Notes under the pieces: model-generated
Told to the model about the DNA's origin: nothing
Database searches by the model: none
What the model saw: the letters and a program-made list of their open reading frames with translations, nothing else
Assembly: GCA_030527765.1 (NCBI GenBank)
Contig: JAUNAE010000005.1
Span: forward strand, 18,424 to 31,793
DNA length: 13,370 nt
Reading direction: 5' to 3'
Origin: Eubacteriales bacterium
GTDB taxonomy: Bacteria > Bacillota_A > Clostridia > Lachnospirales > Lachnospiraceae
In this document: positions 1-8,843 of the stretch, piece after piece
Layout: the number at the start of each line of letters is the position of its first letter
Position numbering within the stretch: position 1 is the stretch's first letter
Made by a program: the position numbers and the translations under genes

Positions 1-165
1 ACAGAGATTGTCAGCATAATCAAAATCCGCACTTGTGTGGATGCAGCGTTTGACAATAAGCTCCGTCCCCGGAATCAGCGGTTTGTCTCCCAGCTCTTCA
101 GTGATGATTTCGAAGCTTCGTCCTTCTATTTCCATTGGTCTGACATTTTCCAGTTCGATTTTCAT
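1..165 (-). CDS. cbiC: Cobalt-precorrin-8 methylmutase CbiC, N-terminal part (runs off left edge)
   Basis: CbiC moves the C-11 methyl group to C-12, converting cobalt-precorrin-8 to cobyrinate. Only the first 55 codons are present; the reading frame is open to the window edge, so the 3' part lies outside. The translation begins [20 protein letters not shown] and contains HTSADFDYA at residues 43-51, the signature of the CbiC/CobH family. His43 is the expected catalytic histidine that protonates the migrating-methyl substrate (family knowledge). The ATG (165-163) overlaps the TGA of cbiP (164-162) as ATGA, and a GGAGG lies 10 bases upstream inside cbiP, so translation is probably coupled to cbiP. 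It is the last gene of the operon visible here. Function is confident despite the truncation. Confidence 0.95.
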   Translation of the reverse strand, partial: MKIELENVRPMEIEGRSFEIITEELGDKPLIPGTELIVKRCIHTSADFDYADNLC

Positions 166-1673
166 TGAATGCCTTCCTCCAGAATTTCATATATTTTTTT
201 CATATCCAGATGTTTTCGGAGTTCAGAAGCAAGGAGATCATACTGGGTTTCCTTGAACGCAGCAAAATCCATTCCCTTCATATCCGTCACATCGATTCCT
301 TTTTTGTCTCCCAGAACTTTGACCAGTCCGTAGGCGGCACTTTCTTTGTCAAATACTCCGTGAACATAGGTTCCGCAGACATTTCCAACGCAGGCTCCGT
401 CCAGTTTCTCTGTCTGACTTACGGAGTCAAAGAGTCTTGTTGCCGAAGACGCAGTGTCTGTCCATGTAGTATCTCCCATGTGAATTTCATAGCCTTCCAG
501 AGCTGCTCCGGAAAGAGGGGCGAATACTCCGGACATATCACAGAAAGATCCCTGTACCTGAGTGCGGGTTTTGTTTTCTGCAAACACGGTTTTCATTGGA
601 AGCAGACCCATTCCACGCATTTCTCCGCCGGCTTCTACGTTGTGCGGATCTGAGAGCCACTCTCCCAGCATCTGATAGCCTCCGCAGATTCCGAAGATCA
701 GCTTGCCTTTGCCGGCTTCTTTCAGGATGGCAGCTTCCATGCCGGATTCCCGAAGCCATTTCAGGTCATCCATGGTATTCTTCGTTCCCGGAAGAATTAC
801 CATGTCCGGGTTCTTCAGTTCGGAAGGATGTTTGACATACCGAAGAGACAATCCCGGAATGCTTTCCAGAGGATTGAAATCCGTGAAGTTGGAAATTCTC
901 GGAAGACGTACCACAGCGATGTCCAGAAGATCCGCTTCCTGGTTTCCGTCGAAACGGGTGGAGAGACTGTCCTCATCTTCAACCTGAATGTCCAGATAAG
1001 GAGCAACCCCCACAACCGGAATGTGGGCTCTCTCTTCCAGCATTTCCACGCCCGGATCCAGAATGGTTTTGTCCCCGCGGAATTTGTTGATGATGAGCCC
1101 CTTTACCATGGAACGCTCTTCCTCTTCCAGAAGGTCCACGGTTCCGAGAAGCTGGGCAAAGACGCCTCCACGATCGATGTCACCAACAAGGAGCACTGGA
1201 GCTTTGGCGAGTTTGGCCATTCCCATATTGACGATGTCATCTTTTTTCAGATTGATTTCTGCAGGGCTTCCGGCACCCTCCAGAACAATAATATCGAATT
1301 CCTGATCCAGCGTATTGTAGGCCTTCATGATTTCCGGAATCAGTTGTTTCTTGTATTTAAAATAATCTCTGGCACTCATGGTTCCAAGAACTTCCCCATT
1401 TACGATCACCTGAGATCCTACATCGTTGGTAGGTTTCAGAAGAATGGGATTCATGAGAACCGACGGAGGGATTTGTGCAGCCTCCGCCTGCATTACCTGA
1501 GCACGGCCCATCTCCAGGCCTTCGGCGGTAATGAAGGAATTCAGTGCCATATTCTGAGATTTGAAAGGAGCTACCCGATATCCGTCCTGTTTGAAAATAC
1601 GACAGAGACCTGCGGCAAGAAGGCTTTTTCCCGCATTGGACATGGTTCCCTGTACCATAATTGCTTTTGCCAT
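162..1673 (-). CDS. cbiP: Cobyric acid synthase CbiP (adenosylcobyrate side-chain amidase)
   Basis: This glutamine-dependent amidotransferase amidates the b, d, e and g carboxylates of adenosylcobyrinate a,c-diamide using ATP and glutamine to give cobyric acid. The 503-residue product has the normal family length. The N-terminal half is a dethiobiotin-synthetase-like ATPase with a P-loop-type GTMSNAGKS at residues 9-17, followed by the family stretch SQNMALNSF (39-47). The C-terminal half is a class I glutaminase-like domain with nucleophile Cys330 in [10 protein letters not shown] and His438 in [10 protein letters not shown] chose ATG 1673 because AGGAAG lies just upstream and the product then begins [14 protein letters not shown] at 1691 in the same frame would add six residues lacking family resemblance. 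The start lies one base after the cobD stop, and the stop overlaps the cbiC start. Confidence 0.97.
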   Translation of the reverse strand: MAKAIMVQGTMSNAGKSLLAAGLCRIFKQDGYRVAPFKSQNMALNSFITAEGLEMGRAQVMQAEAAQIPPSVLMNPILLKPTNDVGSQVIVNGEVLGTMSARDYFKYKKQLIPEIMKAYNTLDQEFDIIVLEGAGSPAEINLKKDDIVNMGMAKLAKAPVLLVGDIDRGGVFAQLLGTVDLLEEEERSMVKGLIINKFRGDKTILDPGVEMLEERAHIPVVGVAPYLDIQVEDEDSLSTRFDGNQEADLLDIAVVRLPRISNFTDFNPLESIPGLSLRYVKHPSELKNPDMVILPGTKNTMDDLKWLRESGMEAAILKEAGKGKLIFGICGGYQMLGEWLSDPHNVEAGGEMRGMGLLPMKTVFAENKTRTQVQGSFCDMSGVFAPLSGAALEGYEIHMGDTTWTDTASSATRLFDSVSQTEKLDGACVGNVCGTYVHGVFDKESAAYGLVKVLGDKKGIDVTDMKGMDFAAFKETQYDLLASELRKHLDMKKIYEILEEGIQ

Positions 1674-1674
1674 G

Positions 1675-2718
1675 TTAATTCTTCCTTTCAATTTCTCTGA
1701 GGGTTTGAATCAGTGCCTCATTGTCTTCGTGAAGACGGACGGCAATTCGATAAAACCCTTTGGAAAGTCCCGGATAATTGCTGCAGTCCCGAATCAGAAA
1801 ACCTCTTTCCCGGCATTCTTTGAATAGAGTCTCCGGGGCTTCAAAGAACAGGTAATTCGCTTTGGATGGATAGACGTGATATCCAATGTCCGTCAGTTCT
1901 TTTCGAAGATACTCTCTTTCTGTGAGGGCAATCTCTCTTCCCTTTCGGAGAAAGTCCGGTTCCTGAAGAGCTGCTTTTCCCGCAGCCTGTGCAAGGGTAG
2001 AGACGTTCCATGGCTGGGTCATCTCTTCCATGGTATCCAGAAGCGAACGATTTCCGGAAAGTCCGTATCCGAGACGGACACCTGCCATGCCATAGCGTTT
2101 TGTGAAGGCTTTCAGAAGAAAGAGATTGTCATATTCCGGAAGAAGTGCCTTCATTGTGTAAGCATCTCCTTCACGGACGAAATCCAGGAAGCACTCGTCA
2201 ATGACAAAGAAGACGCCCGTTTCCCGGCACTTCTTAAGAAGACGAATGAGAAACTCTCTGTCTGTCAGCATCCCCGTAGGATTGTTCGGGTTGCAGAGAA
2301 AGAACATATCCAGCTCTTCTGTTATGGCATCAAAAAGGGATTCGTCTACGGCAAAATCCCGGTTCTGATTCAAATAAAAATATTGGACGTTGCAGTTTAC
2401 GCTTCGCAGTGCCTGTTCGTATTCTGCAAAGGTAGGTGCCAGAACCATTGCTCTCTTCGGGGAAAGGGCTCTGCATAAGGAGAAAATCACCTCTGCCGCA
2501 CCGTTTCCGCAGATGACCTGATTCTTTGGAACACCTTCGTAATCGGCGATGGGGTCCAGAAGATCCAAAGATCCTACTTGAGGATATTCATGAAGGTGAT
2601 CCAGACATTGCCGGATGGCTTCCCGGACCGATTCCGGGGTTCCCAGGGGATTGCAGTTGGCGGAAAAGTCTATGCAGTTCCGATATCTGTAAACGTCTCC
2701 TCCGTGTGTATGTTTCAT
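1675..2718 (-). CDS. cobD: Threonine-phosphate decarboxylase CobD (PLP enzyme, HisC-like fold)
   Basis: CobD decarboxylates L-threonine O-3-phosphate to (R)-1-amino-2-propanol phosphate, the linker between the corrin ring and the nucleotide loop. The 347-residue product starts with the HGGDVY motif typical of the family (residues 5-10), then [10 protein letters not shown] (17-26). Fold-type I aminotransferase landmarks follow: NPNNPTG at 143-149, the PLP-ring aspartate in VIDECF (Asp174), the probable Schiff-base Lys207 in [15 protein letters not shown], and Arg328 in YRIAVR for substrate phosphate or carboxylate. This is the short form, without the extra C-terminal metal-binding domain of some CobD proteins. 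HisC (histidinol-phosphate aminotransferase) is the main alternative, but the HGGD start and the position between cbiB and cbiP decide for CobD. A strong AGGAGG lies 6 bases before the ATG; the cbiB stop is 9 bases upstream. Confidence 0.95.
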   Translation of the reverse strand: MKHTHGGDVYRYRNCIDFSANCNPLGTPESVREAIRQCLDHLHEYPQVGSLDLLDPIADYEGVPKNQVICGNGAAEVIFSLCRALSPKRAMVLAPTFAEYEQALRSVNCNVQYFYLNQNRDFAVDESLFDAITEELDMFFLCNPNNPTGMLTDREFLIRLLKKCRETGVFFVIDECFLDFVREGDAYTMKALLPEYDNLFLLKAFTKRYGMAGVRLGYGLSGNRSLLDTMEEMTQPWNVSTLAQAAGKAALQEPDFLRKGREIALTEREYLRKELTDIGYHVYPSKANYLFFEAPETLFKECRERGFLIRDCSNYPGLSKGFYRIAVRLHEDNEALIQTLREIERKN

Positions 2719-2727
2719 GATGTCCTC

Positions 2728-3687
2728 CTAGTGAATAAAATATGAAAGTGTTCCAAATACGAGAATTCCGAGAACTCCCGCTGCATAGAGCAGACGATTG
2801 GAACGGGCGATATCTTCCGGTTCGATGGGACGATCCGGATCGCCGATGGTAGGCTTTTCATAAAGCTTTCCAAAATAATAGGCATTTCCCGCAAGCTGAA
2901 TATGAAGTGCTCCGGCCATGACAGCTTCGGTCTGGGCGGAGTTCGGACTTGCATGGTTCTTGCGGTCTCTGCAAAAGATCTTTGCGGCATGTTTCATATC
3001 CAATCCGAGAACTCCGGAGGCAAGAATCATGAGAACTCCGGAGAGTCGTGCAGGAATAAAGTTTGCCACATCGTCGAGTTTCGCCGCGCATCGTCCGAAA
3101 TACAGATATTTGTCATTTTTGTATCCGAGCATGGAATCCATGGTGTTGATCCCTTTGTAAAGGAACATCAGAGGAGCTCCTCCGAGAGCCATGAAAAACA
3201 TCGGTGCAATGATACCGTCAGAAGTGTTTTCCGCCACGGTTTCCACACAGGCCTTCGTCACGCCCTCTTCCGTCAGAGAAGCGGTATCACGGCCAACGAT
3301 CATGGAGACGGCATAACGTGCTTCCTCAATGGTCCCGTGAACGAGACGGTCGTATACTTTCATACTCTCCGTCTTGAGAGATTTTGTGGCGAGAAGCTGG
3401 GCACACCAGAAGGTTTCCAACAAACATCCTGCAACAGAGGAAACGGAATATAACCATTTCAGAATCACAAAAGGGATTCCAAAGGAAAGAAGACAAATGA
3501 CCAGCACTTCCAGAGCTCCCGCAAAAAGCTCTCCCATCTGTGTCTTTGGAAAGATCTTTCGAAGTCCTTTTTCCAGAACGGAAATCATTTTTCCGATGAT
3601 GACTACCGGATGGAGAAGCCATCGTGGATCTCCAATGAGAAGATCCAGAAGAAAACCGGCCACAAGTGCGATTAGTTGATAGTTCAT
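2728..3687 (-). CDS. cbiB: Adenosylcobinamide-phosphate synthase CbiB (membrane protein)
   Basis: CbiB is an integral membrane enzyme that condenses adenosylcobyric acid with aminopropanol phosphate (the CobD product) to give adenosylcobinamide phosphate. The 319-residue product begins with a hydrophobic segment containing LDLLIGDP (14-21) and HPV, the family N-terminal signature. It also carries VETVAENTSDG (148-158), KGINTMDSM (178-186), LDDVANFIPARL (204-215) and NHASPNSAQTEA (244-255), all conserved CbiB blocks, plus about four hydrophobic stretches including residues 54-76 and 300-318. The frame is open upstream to 3813, but those 42 residues are cbiA sequence in another frame and resemble no CbiB. 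ATG 3687 overlaps the cbiA stop as ATGA and has GGGG about 10 bases upstream. CobD, its substrate-making partner, follows directly. Confidence 0.96.
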   Translation of the reverse strand: MNYQLIALVAGFLLDLLIGDPRWLLHPVVIIGKMISVLEKGLRKIFPKTQMGELFAGALEVLVICLLSFGIPFVILKWLYSVSSVAGCLLETFWCAQLLATKSLKTESMKVYDRLVHGTIEEARYAVSMIVGRDTASLTEEGVTKACVETVAENTSDGIIAPMFFMALGGAPLMFLYKGINTMDSMLGYKNDKYLYFGRCAAKLDDVANFIPARLSGVLMILASGVLGLDMKHAAKIFCRDRKNHASPNSAQTEAVMAGALHIQLAGNAYYFGKLYEKPTIGDPDRPIEPEDIARSNRLLYAAGVLGILVFGTLSYFIH

Positions 3688-5081
3688 GAATGTCGTTCCC
3701 CTTTGTAAGTTTCGCACGCCTTTAGAAATGCAGCCGGCAGTGCGGGCTGACCATAATAATAAAAATGCGGGAATCCCAGAAGTCGTCTCTCTTCTGCATG
3801 AAGACACTCCCACCCTCTTCTGGATTCCGGTTTTTTGGCGGAAAAATCGGTTCCGCAGTTTTCGGAATCAAAGTAGTGAAATTCGTGGGCAGGGATGCCT
3901 TTCAGATTGTCTGCACAGAAAGCAGAAACATTTTCTTTGGAATCCAGGGTAATATATCCGAAGCGTGACAATTTTGGAGTTCGGAAGACATTTCCCGGCA
4001 GGACTCCAACCTGAGGATAGAAATGTCCTTCCATATCTTCCATCTGTTCATGAAGATACATGAACCCGCCGCATTCTGCCATACAGGGCATGCCCAGATT
4101 CAAAAACTTTCGGATGTCTTCTCTCATAGAGCTGTTTTCCGAAAGCTGTCTGCAGTATAATTCCGGATACCCTCCATAGAGAAGCAGGCCATCCAGATTC
4201 TCCGGAAGTTTCGTATCGTGAAGAGGTGAAAAAGGAACCAGAGTGGCACCCATCTCCCGAAGCAGTTCGAAGTTATCTTCGTAGAAAAAGCAGAAGGCCT
4301 CATCGGAAGAGACTCCGATTCGAAGAGACGTACCCGCATGATAGGAATAATCCGGATTCAGTTCTCTTGGATCTGTGAGATGATCCATGTCCGGTGCAGA
4401 GTCTGCCAGGGCAAGAATACCATCAATATCCAGTTTGTTTTCCAGAATTCCGGCGAGTTTCTGAAGACGTTCCTTCAGTCCCACAATCTCCTCCGGAAGC
4501 ATGAGCCCGAGATGCCGGCTCTCAATGACACAGTCCTCAACTTTTGGAACATACCCGAGAACAGAAACAGAGAGTTCTTTTTCCACGGCTTCCTTCATGC
4601 GAGGATACAGCATAGGAGACATCTGGTTAAAAATAACTCCTTTAATGTGGCTGTTCTCCCGATAGGAAAGAAAGCCTTTGATATAGGCAGCAAGGGAAAG
4701 ACTCATTCCTTTGCTGTTTACAATGAGAATGACAGGAGTATCTGTCGTCTGTGCCAGATCATAGGCACTGGCTTTTGTGGTCACTCCGGCAACTCCGTCA
4801 TAATATCCCATCACACCTTCCATGACGGAAATGTCACAGTCGGCAGCATTCCGGGCAAAGAGCCATCTTGTCATCTCAGAACCGGTAAAAAAAGTGTCCA
4901 GGTTTCTGGATTTCGTACCGATGACTTTGCTGTGAAACATAGGATCAATGTAATCCGGCCCGCACTTAAAGGAAGAGACTTTCAGTCCCCGATTCACCAG
5001 AACCTGAAGAAGTCCGCAGGTGATCAGAGTCTTTCCGCTTCCGCTGGCACCGGCTGCCAGCATAATTCGTGGATTTTTCAT
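3684..5081 (-). CDS. cbiA: Cobyrinate a,c-diamide synthase CbiA
   Basis: CbiA uses ATP and glutamine to amidate the a and c side chains of cobyrinic acid. The product has 465 residues, normal for the family. Residues 1-200 form the ATPase-like amidoligase part with a P-loop GASGSGKT (11-18), KCGPDYIDPMFH (39-50) and MEGVMGYYDG (87-96). Residues about 250-465 form the class I glutaminase-like part with the nucleophile Cys337 in MAECGGFMYL and a probable catalytic His439 in GFPHFYYYGQP. The ATG overlaps the stop of the cbiJ-cbiE-cbiT gene as ATGA, with a strong GGAGG 9 bases upstream. CobB of the aerobic pathway is a homologue, but all other genes here are of the anaerobic type, so CbiA is the better name. 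CobQ/CbiP is a paralogue present separately in this operon. Confidence 0.96.
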   Translation of the reverse strand: MKNPRIMLAAGASGSGKTLITCGLLQVLVNRGLKVSSFKCGPDYIDPMFHSKVIGTKSRNLDTFFTGSEMTRWLFARNAADCDISVMEGVMGYYDGVAGVTTKASAYDLAQTTDTPVILIVNSKGMSLSLAAYIKGFLSYRENSHIKGVIFNQMSPMLYPRMKEAVEKELSVSVLGYVPKVEDCVIESRHLGLMLPEEIVGLKERLQKLAGILENKLDIDGILALADSAPDMDHLTDPRELNPDYSYHAGTSLRIGVSSDEAFCFFYEDNFELLREMGATLVPFSPLHDTKLPENLDGLLLYGGYPELYCRQLSENSSMREDIRKFLNLGMPCMAECGGFMYLHEQMEDMEGHFYPQVGVLPGNVFRTPKLSRFGYITLDSKENVSAFCADNLKGIPAHEFHYFDSENCGTDFSAKKPESRRGWECLHAEERRLLGFPHFYYYGQPALPAAFLKACETYKGERHS

Positions 5082-7045
5082 GACAGATATCCTCCCTGGC
5101 AGGTGATGATGTAAATCGGATTCTCTCCCATCATCATATGATAACGGCCGATGCTCTTTGATTTGGCAACTGAGAGGGATGCAATATCCGTATTCTCAAA
5201 GGCAAAAGAACGAATGGTGTCCAAAGCTTCCGATACGGTTTCCAGCGTGATGCAGTTAATGACAATGCGAACTTCCGGGTTCTTTGCCAGCAGCAGTGCC
5301 ACAATATCCTTCAGATTTCCTGAGGATCCTCCGATGAAGGCATGGGTTGGAGCCGGCAGCTCTTTCATGGCATCCGGAGCCGTTCCGGAAATAATTTCGA
5401 GATTATCTGCTGCGAAATGAATCTTATTCTGCTGAATGAGATCCAGAGCCTCATCTTTTTTCTCAATGGCATAAACCCGGCCCTGACCGGCACGAAGTGC
5501 CATTTCGATGGAGACGGACCCGGTTCCTGCTCCCACATCATACACAATGGAATCTTCCATCAGCTGAAGCTTCGACAGAGAGACGGTCCGCACTTCTTCC
5601 TTTGTCATAGGAGCCTTGCCTCGAAGAAAGGCTTCGTCGGGCAGGCCATGGGTAGTAAAGGCTTTTGCGGCATGTGCGTTCACCGCACAGAGAACGCACA
5701 GAGCGTCTCCTTCATACTCCGTCAGTTCGGAGGCTTTCTTTGCAAAAATCTTCTCTTCCGGATAAGAAAGCTGCTCTCCTACATGGAGAAGAACTTCTCC
5801 CATTCCGTAGGCAGTCAGTTTTTTGGCAAGATTTGCCACTCCGTCTGAGGTGCCGAAAATGGCGAATACTTTGGAATTCTCTTTGATATCGGCAATGAGA
5901 TTTCGATATTTTCCGTGGGCACTGACAATTTTGGCGTCATCCCAGGAAAGACCGATCTTTGACATAAAATAAACCATGGAAGAAATTCCGCAGAGAACTC
6001 GTGTATCTTCCGGAAGACAGTCCAGAAGTTTCTTTGCACCGCTGTAGAATCCAACATCTCCGGATAGGGCAATAAGAATTCGAGAATACTCTCTGTGTTC
6101 CTGAATGTAGGAAAGAATTTCCCGGCTTCGATATTCGTAATGTACCCGGTGGTGAGGAAGGCGGATGGAATCAACCATGCGGCGGGCTCCGATTAAGAGT
6201 TCCGCTTCCTGAATCGCTTCCTGTCCGGCCTTTGTGAGCTGTCCCGAACCTCCCACGCCGATTCCGAGAAGTGTAATTTCCGGTTTCAGAAAAAGACCAA
6301 AACGGTCTGCAAGAAGCTTGCGGCAGTCTGCCACGGAAAGACCGTTTTCGGTACTCGGTCGTCCGATAATTACAGATGTGACATTGCAGTTCTTTGCGGC
6401 GTCCATTTTTTCCTGAAATCCCCCGGCTTTTCCCGTATCCTTCGTGACAAGATACTTACAGTCATACTGACGAAGGGTTGCTTCATTCATCTCCCGGGAG
6501 AATGGGCCCTGCATGCCGATCAGATGTTTTCCCACAAATCCCAGATCCGCACAGTCTTTCATGACTTTCGGAAGGGACAGAACTCTGGCATAGAGACGAT
6601 TCTCATAGTCCGGAACGGAAGTAAAAGAGGACAGTTCTTTGCTTCCGGTTGTCAGAAGGACATTTCCCGTTGTTCCGGAAAGATAGGAAGCAGCCTCTTC
6701 GGGACTTGATACATAAACCGCATCTTGATTCTCTCCTGCTTCCCGGAGAACACGCACGTAAGGTCTGTCGGATGCTTGGCATGCTTCTTTGATGTTTTCT
6801 GTCACAATGACCGCATAGGGATGGGTGGCATCAATGACAAGTTCCGGAGATTCTTCCCGGAAAAAGGAAACCATATCCACCTGCTCCATTCTTCCGGAAC
6901 GTACGGTGAGGTATTCGTCCTCTGTCAGTGAATGTGTGCCGTATTCTGTGGCAACACAGGCACAGGTGTGAATCTGATAATGCTGCAGGAACCGGGCAAT
7001 TTCATAGCCCTCCGTTGTTCCTGCAAAAAGAATGACTCTATACAT
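5078..7045 (-). CDS. cbiJET: Three-domain fusion CbiJ-CbiE-CbiT: cobalt-precorrin-6A reductase / C-5 methyltransferase / C-15 methyltransferase (decarboxylating)
   Basis: One uninterrupted 655-residue frame joins three enzymes that act consecutively. Residues about 1-250 are CbiJ, the NAD(P)H-dependent cobalt-precorrin-6A reductase: ILFAGTTEG (5-13), IDATHPYA (71-78), LLTTGSKEL (130-138) and VTKDTGKAGG (200-209). Residues about 256-455 are CbiE, a tetrapyrrole (corrin/porphyrin) methylase: LLGIGVGGSGQLT (259-271) and LSGDVGFYSGA (327-337). Residues about 468-650 are CbiT, a class I SAM methyltransferase: KAPMTKEEVR (477-486), the SAM loop DVGAGTGSVSIE (503-514) and FIGGSSGN (570-577). CbiT methylates C-15 and decarboxylates the C-12 acetate; CbiE methylates C-5 (family knowledge). 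CbiE-CbiT fusions (CobL) are familiar; CbiJ at the front of the same chain is less usual. AGGAGG stands 5 bases before the ATG. The stop overlaps cbiA. No stop, frameshift or missing motif is seen, so all three domains look functional. Confidence 0.95.
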   Translation of the reverse strand: MYRVILFAGTTEGYEIARFLQHYQIHTCACVATEYGTHSLTEDEYLTVRSGRMEQVDMVSFFREESPELVIDATHPYAVIVTENIKEACQASDRPYVRVLREAGENQDAVYVSSPEEAASYLSGTTGNVLLTTGSKELSSFTSVPDYENRLYARVLSLPKVMKDCADLGFVGKHLIGMQGPFSREMNEATLRQYDCKYLVTKDTGKAGGFQEKMDAAKNCNVTSVIIGRPSTENGLSVADCRKLLADRFGLFLKPEITLLGIGVGGSGQLTKAGQEAIQEAELLIGARRMVDSIRLPHHRVHYEYRSREILSYIQEHREYSRILIALSGDVGFYSGAKKLLDCLPEDTRVLCGISSMVYFMSKIGLSWDDAKIVSAHGKYRNLIADIKENSKVFAIFGTSDGVANLAKKLTAYGMGEVLLHVGEQLSYPEEKIFAKKASELTEYEGDALCVLCAVNAHAAKAFTTHGLPDEAFLRGKAPMTKEEVRTVSLSKLQLMEDSIVYDVGAGTGSVSIEMALRAGQGRVYAIEKKDEALDLIQQNKIHFAADNLEIISGTAPDAMKELPAPTHAFIGGSSGNLKDIVALLLAKNPEVRIVINCITLETVSEALDTIRSFAFENTDIASLSVAKSKSIGRYHMMMGENPIYIITCQGGYLS

Positions 7046-7059
7046 GTCGTCCTCCTTTT

Positions 7060-7791
7060 TCAGACTCCTTTGTATCCGCGAGGAGTCACCATCTTGCCTC
7101 CAAGCTCTTTGGTCTGGGAGTTTCCGATGAAGACGGTAGTAAACATGTCAACCTTTGTGTCACGAAGCTCTTTCAGAGTCATTACCTGATATGCTTCTCC
7201 TTCTCTGGCAATCTGAGATACAAGACCACATACGGTGTCAGGAGACTTGTACTGCATCATAAGATCGCAGGCTTTCTGCAGGTAGTCGTGACGCTTACGG
7301 CTGGACGGGTTGTAAAGAACAATGGCGAAATCTGCCTGGGAAGCGCCGAGAAGACGAGCCTCGATCTTTTCCCATGGAGTGAGAAGGTCGCTGAGACTGA
7401 TCAGACAGAAGTCGTGGATCAATGGAGCACCGAGAACGGAGGCTCCTCCGAGGGCAGCAGTCACACCCGGGATAATCTTCAGTTCAATTTCCGGGTAGGA
7501 AACGCCTACCTCATACATGAGACCTGCCATACCGTACACACCGGCATCACCACTGCAGATCATGGAAACGGTTTTGCCTTTTCTGGCTTCCTCAAACGCG
7601 AGAATGCAGCGGTCCACTTCTTTCTTCATAGGGGTGGTCAGAAATTCTTTTCCTGCAAAATGATCTTTGACAAGGTCTACATATACCGTATATCCAATGA
7701 TGGTATCGCAGCTTTCCAGGGCATGAATGGCTTTTAAAGTCATCTGCTCATACTCTCCCGGACCGATTCCAATGACATAAATTTTATTCAA
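7060..7791 (-). CDS. cbiH: Cobalt-precorrin-3 (C-17) methyltransferase CbiH, TTG start
   Basis: CbiH methylates C-17 and drives ring contraction to the corrin skeleton, forming cobalt-precorrin-4 with its delta-lactone. With the TTG at 7791 the product has 243 residues, the typical size, and starts NKIYVIGIGPG with the SAM-binding GIGPG at 8-12 (after the initiator). SGDAGVYGMAG (80-90), IIPGVTAA (106-113) and LYNPSS (159-164) are tetrapyrrole methylase blocks, the last being characteristic of CbiH/CobJ. I chose TTG 7791 because GGAGG lies 8 bases upstream and the TTG overlaps the cbiG stop as TTGA, matching the other junctions. A second TTG at 7806 would add five residues but has no ribosome binding site. 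The cbiJ-cbiE-cbiT gene follows 14 bases later. CobJ is the aerobic homologue; context favours CbiH. Some CbiH proteins carry extra C-terminal domains; this one does not. Confidence 0.95.
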   Translation of the reverse strand: MNKIYVIGIGPGEYEQMTLKAIHALESCDTIIGYTVYVDLVKDHFAGKEFLTTPMKKEVDRCILAFEEARKGKTVSMICSGDAGVYGMAGLMYEVGVSYPEIELKIIPGVTAALGGASVLGAPLIHDFCLISLSDLLTPWEKIEARLLGASQADFAIVLYNPSSRKRHDYLQKACDLMMQYKSPDTVCGLVSQIAREGEAYQVMTLKELRDTKVDMFTTVFIGNSQTKELGGKMVTPRGYKGV

Positions 7792-8843
7792 AAGTGTATC
7801 CTCCAATTTCTAACGGCAAGAGATCCGGTCATGCCGGAATCTGCCAGTTTTTTCTGTATGACAATTCCTTCCTCTGAGGAAAGAACTGCACTTCTCTCAC
7901 ATACGTTGTCTACACCGGTGATCTTTGTGACAAATCCGGAAGGTGCGTACTCTCCCGGTGCCCGGGAAAGTTCCTCTGCTGTATATGTGATAAAGGGAAT
8001 CTTCCACTCCCGGGAAAGGGAGAGAAGGCCTTCCTCTTCTTTCTTAAGATCAATGCTTGAGAGATCCCGGATTGAATCCAGAGATAGATCGTGCTTCGTC
8101 AGAAGACTCTCAGCGAAGGGACGAAGTTCCTCATAGGATTTGCCTTTTCGACAGCCCATTCCGAGACTGACGACTTTGGGAATGATCCGGACGGTGTGAG
8201 AAAACGGTTTCCTGTTCCGGTGAATGGTGACAGCGATGCCGATTTCAGGAAGTTCAGAAGGATCCTTTTCCTCCGGATTCTGGATCCATACAAGACCCTC
8301 CGGAAGTTCTCCCTCCCATGGAAATTCCGAATAGAATCCGATGGGCTCCCCTTTCAGAATTCCCGCAGACACTTCCTTTGCAGCTTTGAGATCCAGAATA
8401 CTGCACGCATTCTTCTTGGCAAAGACGTCTACCGCAAATTTACCGTGAAGATCCGTTGCGGTGGTGATGACAGGAATGGCCGTGAGAATTTCACTGCAAA
8501 GCTTTGTGAGCTCGTTGGCTCCTCCGAGATGACCGGACATCAGGGAAATGACAAATTTGCCGCACTCGTCGATCACGAGAATGGCCGGATCTGTCTTCTT
8601 GGAAACAATGTAAGGAGCAATAGAGCGCACAGCGATCCCCGCAGCTCCCACAAAGATGATGCCGTCACTGTCCGAAAAGCGTTTGCCTGCCCACATGGAG
8701 GTGCTTTCCCCTATGGAGTTTTCAAGATATCTGCTTTTTCGGTCAATGGTCACTTCTCTGCAGTGGTTCTTAAGATCCGCAGCAAGGCGGAGCGCGGTCT
8801 CTTCACCGGTCAGACTGAATACGATGATGCTGATGCGATTCAT
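7788..8843 (-). CDS. cbiG: Cobalt-precorrin-5A hydrolase CbiG
   Basis: CbiG opens the delta-lactone ring of cobalt-precorrin-5A and releases the C-20-derived two-carbon unit as acetaldehyde, a step specific to the anaerobic route. The 351-residue product shows the expected three parts. The N-terminal domain contains GIIFVGAAGIAVRSIAPY (61-78) and MSGHLGGANEL (102-112). A linker domain covers about 120-220. The C-terminal CobE-like domain contains SLGMGCRKGKSYEEL (226-240) and GVDNVCERSA (310-319). ATG 8843 overlaps the cbiF stop as ATGA; its ribosome binding site (GGGAAG) is weaker than its neighbours', consistent with reliance on coupling. Its presence, with CbiD and no CobG or CobN, marks the pathway as oxygen-independent. 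Confidence 0.96.
   Translation of the reverse strand: MNRISIIVFSLTGEETALRLAADLKNHCREVTIDRKSRYLENSIGESTSMWAGKRFSDSDGIIFVGAAGIAVRSIAPYIVSKKTDPAILVIDECGKFVISLMSGHLGGANELTKLCSEILTAIPVITTATDLHGKFAVDVFAKKNACSILDLKAAKEVSAGILKGEPIGFYSEFPWEGELPEGLVWIQNPEEKDPSELPEIGIAVTIHRNRKPFSHTVRIIPKVVSLGMGCRKGKSYEELRPFAESLLTKHDLSLDSIRDLSSIDLKKEEEGLLSLSREWKIPFITYTAEELSRAPGEYAPSGFVTKITGVDNVCERSAVLSSEEGIVIQKKLADSGMTGSLAVRNWRIHF

Noticed and set aside
828..1700. 290-codon plus-strand open frame opposite cbiP
   Set aside because: It lies wholly antisense to the well-supported cbiP gene, has low-complexity composition typical of an antisense frame, no ribosome binding site, and no recognisable motifs.
3688..3813. 42-codon N-terminal extension of cbiB
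   Set aside because: It overlaps the cbiA coding end in another frame and does not resemble CbiB N-termini; ATG 3687 forms the ATGA junction.
4338..5114. 258-codon plus-strand open frame opposite cbiA
   Set aside because: Antisense shadow of cbiA; no family signature and no promoter or ribosome binding site.
5078..7045. The triple-domain gene as a frameshift artefact or assembly join
   Set aside because: The frame runs through the CbiJ-CbiE linker without an internal start, stop or ribosome binding site, and both flanking junctions follow the operon's usual spacing.
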